Source: Trachelipus rathkii (lineage: Eukaryota > Arthropoda > Malacostraca > Isopoda > Trachelipodidae). From it: a stretch of 10,000 nt of DNA. How positions within the stretch are numbered: the first letter of the stretch is position 1; each line of letters opens with the position of its first letter. The translations under genes were made by a program, and so were the position numbers. The DNA is taken from assembly GCA_015478945.1 (NCBI GenBank), contig JABUQX010023030.1:30001-40000 (forward strand). The letters run 5' to 3'. Under the pieces are notes generated by a model, which saw only the letters and a list, made by a program, of their open reading frames with translations, did not search any database and had not been told where the DNA came from. This document shows positions 1 to 10,000 of this stretch, piece after piece.

Positions 1-392
1 GGCGATAGTTATATTATTCAGAGCTGATACCTTCTACAAAACCGGTAGAAACGAGGGCAGGTACACACCTGAGAAGCACACTCCTTCAAAATACTGGTGG
101 AATTACCATCTTGACTTTCTTAAGTTCACAGATGTCAGCATCCCAGGCACCAGATCATATGAAATCTCGGGTAATGACACGGACGCATGAGGGGGAAAAA
201 GAGAAGAATGGGATGTACCAGAATCTTCTAAGGTGGAATTAGTATAGGAAAGAGGAGAACGAAGAGGTTATCTTTTTCAGCAGGAGTATAAGCTATACAT
301 TCATACAAACTAATAAGAACAGGAAAGTAAGATTTATTGAAGTTGTTAGAGGTATTTTTGGTAAGAGACTAGATTTTTGTCAGTAGGGATAG

Positions 393-962
393 TCAAGGAT
401 GTCTTCTTAATTCAAAGTGAAGAAAGTCTACAGCGACAAATAATATCCCTATAACGATTCCGAGAGTAATGAAGATTAGCATGAATGATAGGAAAATTTG
501 AGTTTTTCCAAGTCCAATACGGATTATCTCTTGCAGGAATGGCAGTAGAAAAAGTGCAATCGAATCATGCATTTTGAAGAGACAAATATTTATTTGACAA
601 TGGAATGAACGTACTCGTCCTTTCAGTTATAACAGTTCCCACCTTTTCAGCAGAAACCGAAGTGTTCTTGATGAAAAAATACGTCATTGCAAAGATCTTT
701 AGAGTAGAAGCTGCGCAAAGCCTTTAGTTAGATCCATCAATATACCAAAAGATACGTTAGAACAGGGTGAAGCTGTGGGAGTGAATGCAATATCATTAAT
801 AGTTACGAGATCGGGATCACTGTTACCAATAATATGGCAAAGACTAGTGGTGAAGCACAGGTAAAGAGTGTTCAAGAACAAGTTAGGATAATCCGGAATA
901 TGTGTATGTTCCCTAATCAGTTGCTCCAGGGCGTTAATAGTACTGAAAGATTTGACCTCCAT
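393..962 (-). pseudogene. Possible decayed membrane-protein relic (unrecognised)
   Basis: Two short minus-strand ORFs lie in the same reading frame: 962-699 (87 aa) and 572-393 (59 aa). About 126 bp with three in-frame stops separates them. The second ORF has a strongly hydrophobic stretch at about residues 26-51 (IFLSFMLIFITLGIVIGIL and onward), followed by a short tail containing LRRHP, which looks like a membrane helix with a basic tail. Between the two ORFs a different minus frame is open for about 50 codons, which would fit a frameshifted older gene. I do not recognise the family. A C-terminal helix with a short tail is common to many membrane proteins, including envelope-type proteins of retroelements, but nothing here identifies one. 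Chance open frames in AT-rich DNA are a serious alternative. Confidence 0.22.
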
Positions 963-1518
963 TCTCTTTCGATCTATATGTGAGGCGCCAAGACATTCAA
1001 TATTTTGTCTGTTGAAATCTCATAGACAGAGAATCTCAGTATTTGGATGGGAAGGTTTAAAGTCTTGTAAAAAGTAGTAAGATATTAAAAAAATGAATAA
1101 TTTATTTTGTTTGGAAAACAGCAGCAGTCGCACAGATAAGATTTTTATAGATTAGAAAGATAGATTTTAAGTCAATAAACCTCGAAGTTAAGAAATTCTA
1201 GATTATCGCGACATGTTACAAAGATGTTTAATTTTGTATATTGGCACAGACTCAATTCTTAAGACAGAATATTATGGAAAATATTAAAGTTTAAAATATT
1301 ATCATTGGAGAAAGATTCCATATATAGATATTTTGAGCTCAGAAATAAGCAAAAGGTTAGTATGAGAATTATAAAGGTAATTTTCCACAGATACGAGGGC
1401 AGCACGCAGGTGGTGTTACAGTCTTAGGCAAGTGTGTAAGAAAGCCCACCTCTATGCCTACATACCCCGACAGCCATCTTAGTCCCGCCAAACAAATTGC
1501 TAGACACACGGAGGCTCT

Positions 1519-1521
<3 letters not shown>
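963..1521. other. AT-rich non-coding stretch, nothing recognised
   Basis: No ORF of useful length, RNA gene or repeat was found here. The last 130 bases (about 1385-1521) are visibly richer in GC than the rest and end abruptly at the first TA array, so this could be the edge of another dispersed repeat. No inverted partner for it was found in the window. Confidence 0.5.
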
Positions 1522-1843
<322 letters not shown>

Positions 1844-2084
1844 ACTAAATCTCACTCGCACAACGGGGCCCTCACCCCATGAAACCCCACACACCAACAC
1901 AGACGACAGCATCAGTGTAACTATGTAACCACCCCGCAGAGAATTGGCTGCAGTATTGGGGCCGTCACTGCGATAAATTTAGGAAAACATAAACCACGTA
2001 ACTAGACCTGGGAGAGGTGGGGGGTAGGTTATGTCGGTATAATCAAGCGAGGGATCATTCACGTACGAAGAGACTCCGATAAAC

Positions 2085-3097
2085 ATGGAGAGGATAGTGC
2101 GTCAACTGTCAAGAGATCAGTGCTTGCAGATAACAACACTCCACGCCGAAGGACACGGGTACCGGGTACTTGGTCGACGGTTCGGTGTAGTGCACACAAC
2201 GATTGCACGGGTGGTCCAACGGTATACCAGGAAACCCTGACACATGATCGCCGGCGAGGAAAAAGTAGGCCCAGGGCCACGACACCCGTGGAAGACCGAT
2301 TTATACGTCTGCGTGCATTACGAGAGCGCCACACAACGGCACGACATCTGCAGATACAGCTGGTGGAGGTACACGGCACCAGGGTGAGTGACAATACAGT
2401 GCGTCGACGCCTTGTGGAACATAATTACCGGCCCCGGAGGCCTGCCATAGGTCCACCGCACACCACGGCACATCGAAGGGTGCGACTGGCATTTGCCCGA
2501 GAACACATCCATTGGACGGTCGACGATTGGGCAAAGGTGCTCTTTACAGACGAGTCGAGAGTGTCTCTGTACGCCTCGGACAGGCGTGCTAGAGTATACC
2601 GACGACCGACGGAAAGGTTCGCGCAATGCAATGTGCTGCAGGTGCCGCCGTTTGGAGGTGGGTCGATTATGGTCTGGGGAGGCATCTCTTTATCGGGGCC
2701 TACGGAGTTGCACATCTTCGATGGAGGCACTCTTACAGCCGAACCATATGTCGTGCCATATGCCCCCTACATCGGTGACTCTTTCATCCTAATACATGAC
2801 AATGCAAGACCACACAAGGCCCAATGTGTGAACGACTACCTAAGGACGGTTCAAATTACGGCGTTGGAGTGGCCAGCATATAGTCCGGACCTCAACCCAA
2901 TCGAACATTTGTGGGATATCCTGAAACGTCGGATCCGACAGCTGCAACCCCTTCCACGGACCCTCCCGGACCTGCGACAGGCACTGCACGACGTATGGGA
3001 TCAAATCACTGTCCAGGACATTTGCCCACTCATCGAGAGCATGCCAGGACGGTGTCAGGCAGTCATCCGTGCCAGAGGGGGTCATACACGGTATTGA
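2085..3097 (+). pseudogene. Tc1-type DDE transposase, one frameshift
   Basis: The enzyme would cut and paste the surrounding element. The natural start is ATG at 2085, which opens a frame of 51 codons (starts MERIVRQLSRDQC) with a helix-turn-helix pattern (LGRRFGVVHTTIARVVQRY) and stops at TGA 2238-2240. The rest continues in the frame one base earlier, so about one base has been lost near 2225-2245. That second frame runs to the stop at 3095-3097. It shows an RPRATTP linker, TDESRVSL (first Asp), the GSIMVWGGIS signature, HDNARPH (second Asp) and [11 protein letters not shown] (catalytic Glu). The second Asp and the Glu have 34 residues between them, so this is DD34E, the Tc1 class rather than mariner (DD34D). 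The catalytic triad is intact, and the joined length of about 337 residues is normal for the family. A naive gene call would start at 2120 in the wrong frame and lose the DNA-binding domain. A sequencing indel could also produce this break. Confidence 0.9.
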
Positions 3098-3264
3098 GAC
3101 AGACCCAACACACCCCCCGCGGCCGTCGCCGTACGTACCAACATTGTGTGTTTGCAGCGCCGAACCTTCGAACCCTACTGCGAGACCCTTTGGCTGCACC
3201 TTGGCCTCACACTTTATCAACCTACGGTTCTGGGGAAGAATCCACCATGTTATTGTCATTGTCC

Positions 3265-3270
3265 AATAAA
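3265..3270 (+). promoter_or_regulatory. Candidate polyadenylation signal AATAAA
   Basis: A canonical AATAAA hexamer lies about 170 bases after the transposase stop and inside the element, upstream of a T-rich stretch. Its position fits 3' end formation for the transposase transcript. The hexamer is common by chance in AT-rich DNA, but this part of the element is GC-balanced. Confidence 0.45.
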
Positions 3271-3317
3271 GTGTCTTCGCGTTCTTCAACCTTTTCAACC
3301 CTTCCTTCGCCACGTAC

Positions 3318-3344
3318 CCTTGTGGTGCGTTAATTTTGACGGAG
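3318..3344 (-). repeat. Right terminal inverted repeat of Tc1 element
   Basis: Read on the minus strand it begins CTCCGTCAAAATTAACG and then CACCACAAGG, matching the left end. The TA at 3345-3346 is the right target-site copy. Confidence 0.82.
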
Positions 3345-4289
<945 letters not shown>

Positions 4290-4464
4290 TAGTGTTTCCT
4301 GCTCAATTTAATCTCCCTCACTTTACCCACTTTGCATTATCACAGCTTTAACTCTTAGGATTTGTAGATTGAGAAAAAGATTATTACAATAACATTGTTA
4401 TCTACTCTTATATTAGCAGTAAAATTAGCGTGAATAAAACAAGAATGGATCTATTATTACTTTA

Positions 4465-4491
4465 TCAGTTAAATATATTTTATTTAACTGA
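4465..4491. other. Perfect hairpin, tandem copy 1
   Basis: TCAGTTAAATA pairs with TATTTAACTGA around a TATTT loop (11-bp stem). The identical 27-mer occurs in copies 2 and 3 while nearby bases vary. Confidence 0.7.
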
Positions 4492-4521
4492 AAAATTTAT
4501 ATTACATATTACAGATGTGTG

Positions 4522-4720
<199 letters not shown>

Positions 4721-4893
4721 GCGTTTCCTACTCAATTTAATCTCCCTCACTTTAAAAGCTTTAAATTAATAAAAGCTTTAAATTATTAGGATTTTGTAGA
4801 TTGAGAAAAGATTTGGACAATAACATTGTTATCTACTCTTTTATTAGCAGTAAATTAGCGTGAATAAAACAGAATGGATTTATTATTACTTTA

Positions 4894-4920
4894 TCAGTTA
4901 AATATATTTTATTTAACTGA
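4894..4920. other. Perfect hairpin, tandem copy 2
   Basis: Same 27-base palindrome with 11-bp arms as in copy 1, unchanged. Confidence 0.7.
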
Positions 4921-4952
4921 AAAAATTTATATACATTACGAATGTGTGTTTC

Positions 4953-5132
<180 letters not shown>

Positions 5133-5305
5133 GTTTCCTACTCAATTTAATCTCCCTCACTTTAAAAGCTTTAAATTAATAAAAGCTTTAAATTATTAGG
5201 ATTTTGTAGATTGAGAAAAGATTTGGACAATAACATTGTTATCTACTCATATATTAGCAGTAAAATTACCTTGAATAAAACAAGAATGGATCTATTATTA
5301 CTTTA

Positions 5306-5332
5306 TCAGTTAAATATATTTTATTTAACTGA
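5306..5332. other. Perfect hairpin, tandem copy 3
   Basis: Third unchanged copy of the 27-base palindrome. Confidence 0.7.
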
Positions 5333-5403
5333 AAAATTTTATATTAGACATACGAATATGTTAATTAGAACTGTACCTAACAAATACGATGATATATTTA
5401 TAA

Positions 5404-5700
5404 AACAATTGTTAGGAATAAATACGGAGCTGGTTAAGTTCTTTTGCCGGCTTCGGGTACGGGTTCGAATCCCAACTCTCCTATAACAAAATATTTTACA
5501 AAATTTTTAATTATTAGTTTTTTTTTTTTTTTTTTTTTTCTTTTTTTTTTCCCCCTAAATTTTCCTCTGCTCCGATTCCGGGACACCGGCTCCAACCAAT
5601 ATATTTTTTATACTACGCCTCCGGCTACGCAGGTTCGCAGTCAATGGTTAGGAATATTATGGTTGGAATTGAAGCCTTCCTTGTATTTCTGTTGTAAGGA
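5404..5700 (+). repeat. tRNA-like / SINE-like patch with B-box match
   Basis: GGTTCGAATCC at 5462-5472 matches the polymerase III B-box (T-loop) consensus, inside CGGGTTCGAATCCCA. Upstream, GGAG (5426-5429) could pair with CTCC (5478-5481) as a shortened acceptor stem, but only 56 bases lie between these ends, too few for a full tRNA. A related, more decayed copy follows: CCGGCTTCGGG...GGTTCGAATCCCA at 5448-5475 resembles CCGGCTACGCAGGTTCGCAGTCA at 5621-5643, and GTTAGGAATA occurs at both 5411 and 5647. This suggests a tRNA-derived repeat or a dimer of one. No convincing A-box was found. It is not called as a tRNA. Confidence 0.35.
5518..5555. repeat. Poly(T) run ending in CCCCC
   Basis: Twenty-two T, one C, ten T, then five C. 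On the minus strand this is a poly(A) run after GGGGG, so it may be the tail of a minus-strand retroposed copy lying at 5555-5700, or an internal T tract. Confidence 0.75.
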
Positions 5701-5858
5701 AAAGAAATTATAATATTGATCAGAATTGAAAAAATAAAATTCACGATAATGTCAAAAGGGAGACACTAATTGCATTCCTGCAAACGAATTCTGACTCATC
5801 CAATGACAATTGATTAGTCAACATGTTTTTAAACTACTTTATGAAAATTTGTGACGTT
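5701..5858. other. Short AT-rich spacer, nothing recognised
   Basis: No ORF or repeat family was recognised. A weak inverted pair (TGACTCATC near 5792 and GATTAGTCA near 5812) is present. Confidence 0.4.
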
Positions 5859-6025
5859 AGGATGACTTTGAACAATGTCGTCAAATCAGGATGACTTTGA
5901 ACAATGAAGTCACATCAGGATGACTTTGAACAATGAAGTCACATCAGGATGACTTTGAACAATGACATCACATCAGGATGACTTTAAATAAGAATGACTT
6001 TGAACAATGATGTCACATCAGAATG
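5859..6025 (+). repeat. 29-bp minisatellite
   Basis: Units of 29 bases with consensus start AGGATGACTTTGAACAATG and end TCACATC occur at 5859, 5888, 5917 and 5946. A 16-base partial copy at 5975-5990 (ACTTTAAATA) follows, then another full unit at 5991-6019 and the start of a further one. The variable bases sit in the middle (GTCGTCAA, GAAGTCAC, GACATCAC, GATGTCAC). The unit length is not a multiple of three and no ORF spans it. Confidence 0.93.
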
Positions 6026-6184
6026 TACACGTTGTTTATAGACACGAACGTTGACTCCCGAATGCTTTTGTAATAAAAAATTGGTTTTGATCTCAAAAAC
6101 TCATCGGAAGAAGTTTCTTTAAATGAGTTATGATTGGATAAGCGTTCCACCAATCGATAACAAAAAAAAACATATGTATGTCAG

Positions 6185-6191
6185 TTATACA

Positions 6192-6240
<49 letters not shown>

Positions 6241-6255
6241 TTTATACATATTAAT
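6185..6255. repeat. (TA)n array bracketed by a 14-bp direct repeat
   Basis: TTATACATATTAAT at 6185-6198 recurs exactly at 6242-6255, with a pure TA run of about 40 bases between the copies. Either TA expanded inside a duplicated site, or the copies are a duplication made when a TA-rich insert arrived. Confidence 0.85.
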
Positions 6256-6314
6256 TCTTACAAATTCGATAAGTGTGCAGGAACGCAACTGTTGTGTTAG
6301 GTCCCTCCAATACT

Positions 6315-6414
6315 AGCGCTTAAAACACTGCTCTTCTATATGAGCGTGTTAAGCGCACTCATTGACTTAGCCAACTGGCGTTTGCTCAGCTTCAGCAGCG
6401 CAGTGTTTCAAGCG
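6315..6414. repeat. Small inverted-repeat cluster in a GC-richer island
   Basis: AGCGCTTAAAACACTGCTC (6315-6333) has two inverted relatives: GAGCGTGTTAAGCGC (6342-6356) and GCGCAGTGTTTCAAGCG (6398-6414). The surrounding segment, about 6290-6480, is richer in GC than its neighbours. It could be the end of a dispersed element or a structured regulatory region; nothing identifies it. Confidence 0.5.
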
Positions 6415-7084
<670 letters not shown>

Positions 7085-7320
7085 AAAAATTTCTTATGCT
7101 CGCAATCCCCTTTAAACGTTAATGGCAACTGACTATGTGCGATCTTCGAGTATCAAGGTCTGATGCTGTATGCAAATTTCAAAGTTGTGCGACGCCCCAA
7201 TTCTCTCTCACACATTACCCCATTTTTACCTTATTCTTGATTTTAAAATTAATCTCAAAGTGTCGCATATGTAATTTACTCCCGATCTCCTGTTTAGCAA
7301 TGTAAGGCATACAACATATT
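7085..7320. other. Non-coding spacer, nothing recognised
   Basis: Mixed-composition sequence without a supported ORF or repeat. Confidence 0.45.
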
Positions 7321-7386
7321 CACACACACATACATACATACATACATACATACATACATACATACATACATACATACATACACACA
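7321..7386. repeat. (CA)n-(TACA)n-(CA)n microsatellite
   Basis: Five CA units, then about twelve TACA units, then a short CA run. The minus-strand Cys/Val/Tyr/Met repeat ORF across it is an artefact. Confidence 0.95.
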
Positions 7387-7520
7387 AATGGGGATGCTGA
7401 AAGCAAGTTTCTGTAAATATCATATTCAGCAATATTTTTATCGTGAGTCAGAAATCTCGTTTTTTCAATTTGCTTCAGTTTGCATTTGATTCCTTTTGAT
7501 AATGGTTGTGCTATTTAGAT

Positions 7521-8242
<722 letters not shown>

Positions 8243-8292
8243 TATTACTATTATTTATGCAAATAGTATATTTAAAATTTTTAATATTAATA

Positions 8293-10000
8293 ATGTGTAC
8301 TAGAAGTAAAACTTACAATTCAATATTTGAATGGAATATTCCTTCAGAAGCAGATATTGTTAGGCATTATCTATTTGTTATGAATAGAGAGCAAGTAACT
8401 TCGAAAGGTTCGGTAACCGCTAAAGATGGTTATAGAATTGTTGCAAGGAACGTGGAATCCACCTGAGAAAGTTTCCCTTTTCAACCATAACACTTGATGG
8501 AATATATTTAGGAGTTCAAAGACTTATAGAATCAGCTTCAAAACTAAATAAGATTCCAAAAAGCAGACGAAAAGATGAGTTTGAAAGTGAAGTAAAATCA
8601 TATGATAAGATGTTTGACATTTGCACATGCAACTGTTATGATAAAAAAAATTGAAAGAAATGATTGTAGATGCAAAATTAGAATACCTATTATTGAATGG
8701 GAATCCTTTGTAGGTCAAAAACAAAGGAAAAATCAACTTGGGACAATTGATAAAGCAGTAACAGGTGCGAGAAGAAGGACGCAAGAAAAATTGGAAAGGT
8801 TAAATGTTGAATATATTGTAATTCTAGGCAGGGGTAGGGGTTGTATCAGCGGCAGTAGCAGTAGTAGTAGTACCCAAGCAGTAGTAGTACCCGAGCAGTA
8901 GAAATTTGTGGTCCTTCAACCAATACTGGATTAAACTTTGATGTTATGGAAGAAGAGACATTGGAAATAGAGGAAAGCGGAAATGATGAAGAATTTCTTC
9001 CAGAATTTGAACTTAGGGAAAATTCTCAGAATAGATTTGTGTATAAACATTTAGCGATAACAGCTGACAGGTTTCGTGTAATCTATAAGGCCACTGCTGC
9101 TATTGTCAATGCAGCATTAAAGGATATGGGGATATTGAATGAAAGTAATATGTTGGATAGAAAAAAAGTTGAAAGAGAGAGGAAACGTGTTGGCAAAAAG
9201 AATGCCATCAGAATGAAATTAGAAAACACACAAATTGAATGCATTGGATTTGACGGCAGAAAAGATCAAACTAAAAGAAAAGATGGAACTGAATTGGAAG
9301 AACATTATGTTATTGTAAAAGAACCAGATGATATTTACATGACTCATGTTACACCAGATTCTGGCAAGGCCCGATGTATTACTGATGAAATAATAACTTT
9401 CTTAATTGATTCTAATAGCGAGATTTCCCTTAAAGCTATTCTTTGCGATGGGACTCCAGTTAACACTGGAAGAGTTGGTGGAGTTTTGAGAATGATTGAA
9501 ATATATATGGAAAGACCGATACAGTGGTTAATTTGCCTCTTACATGCAAATGAACTTCCATTCAGACACGTATTCGAGGCAATTGATGGACAAACATCAG
9601 GACCAAAAACTTTTAAGGGTACCATTGGAAATAAAATTGAAGATGTAAATAAGCTGGAGATAGTTGATTTTGAACTTGTAAACAGCAACCTTGAAAAGAT
9701 CCCCGAAGATATCGTTAAACAAATTAGCACTGACCAAAAATATTTGTATGAAATGTGTATTAGTATAAAATCAGGGAATATATCGCCATCATTAGCCAAG
9801 AAATCTCCAGGCACCCTTCATCATGCCAGATGGCTAACAAAAGCAAACAGGATCTTACGGTTATACGTTTCCACAAAACTTCCAAGTAAAGCTCTTCAAA
9901 ATCTAGTAAATATAATAATGAAAGTTTACGCACCAGGGTGGTTTTGGATAAAGTCACATCCAAAGGCAACTGATGGTGCACGTAATTTTTGGTACCTGAT
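8293..10000 (+). pseudogene. Interrupted gene resembling the arthropod 'cc8K15.2-like' family, 3' end outside window
   Basis: Four pieces in two frames read as one protein. Piece 1, 8293-8466, starts [17 protein letters not shown] and stops at TGA 8464-8466. Piece 2 (about 8463-8651) holds YDKMFDICTCNC and ends at an A8 run (8643-8650). Piece 3 (8653-8898) resumes with NDCRCKIRIPIIEWESF and ends in a Ser-codon repeat. Piece 4 runs open from 8871 to the window end (376 codons), with an in-frame ATG at 8946. The CxC...CxC pattern across pieces 2-3 looks like a metal-binding motif. Piece 4 carries CDGTPVNTG, RPIQWLICLLHANELPFRH, STDQKYLYEM and HHARWLTKANRILRLYV. From memory these match a widespread uncharacterised arthropod protein family. 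The CxxH in CLLHANEL after an Asp-containing strand resembles hAT-like transposases, so it may be a domesticated or mobile-element protein; that is inference. The breaks could be decay, sequencing indels or, for the last, an intron. Confidence 0.6.
8851..8898 (+). repeat. AGT/AGC trinucleotide repeat at a frame change
   Basis: Serine-codon units (AGC, AGT) followed by AGCAGTAGTAGTACCC-type copies occur twice in a row, differing by one base. In one frame it codes for a serine run; in the other it leads into the long downstream frame. Slippage here probably caused the frame change between pieces 3 and 4 of the gene. Confidence 0.75.

Noticed and set aside
2059..2792. Several ORFs of 77-111 aa on both strands inside the Tc1 element
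   Set aside because: They overlap the transposase in other frames and show no family signature; they are shadows of the GC-richer coding region.
5426..5481. Functional tRNA gene
   Set aside because: Only 56 bases between the putative acceptor strands, with no proper anticodon arm or D arm; kept only as a tRNA-like repeat.
5211..5713. Two overlapping ORFs of about 90 aa in the tandem copy 3 and tRNA-like patch
   Set aside because: The first is not conserved as protein across the three tandem copies, and the second is mostly poly(T)-encoded phenylalanine.
5859..6025. CRISPR array
   Set aside because: The 29-bp units are contiguous with no spacers and the DNA is eukaryotic; it is a minisatellite.
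8524..8784. 86-aa minus-strand ORF (and those at 9344-9814 and 9760-9981)
   Set aside because: They are antisense to the well-supported plus-strand interrupted gene.

Overview
The window looks like nuclear DNA from an invertebrate animal, most likely an arthropod; a crustacean is possible but the sequence does not settle it. It is AT-rich and has at least eight long TA-dinucleotide arrays. It also holds a decayed Tc1-type DNA transposon and a decayed gene that resembles a family I recall mainly from arthropods. There are no bacterial operons, RNA operons, CRISPR arrays or intact host genes in view.

Layout. 1-1521: no intact gene; the minus strand has a broken open stretch that includes one small ORF with a strong hydrophobic helix. 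1522-1817: composite TA array. 1818-3344: Tc1-family (DD34E) transposon with matching terminal inverted repeats (TIRs) and a single-frameshift transposase, with TA arrays abutting both ends. 3347-3468: TA array. 3469-4110: a 642-bp element with roughly 105-110 bp imperfect inverted arms and a GC-rich hairpin in the middle. It has no coding capacity, is flanked by TA on both sides, and looks like a MITE or fold-back element. 4111-5360: three diverged tandem copies of a roughly 410-430 bp unit, each pairing a compound TA/TG microsatellite with about 230 bp of non-repetitive sequence and a conserved perfect 11-bp-stem hairpin. 5404-5700: a tRNA-like (SINE-like) patch with a polymerase III B-box match and a poly(T) run. 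5859-6025: a 29-bp minisatellite. 6185-8241: non-coding DNA with more TA arrays, one bracketed by a 14-bp direct repeat, plus tetranucleotide repeats. 8293-10000: a plus-strand, multiply interrupted gene that runs off the window end. Its last 1130 bp are one uninterrupted frame.

The main theme is the tie between TA microsatellites and TA-targeting mobile elements. Both terminal-inverted-repeat elements are butted directly against TA arrays at each end, so the region 1522-4203 reads array, element, array, element, array. The genes do not form a functional system. The transposase and the 3' gene are unrelated by context and both appear inactive, unless the single-base frame changes are sequencing errors.
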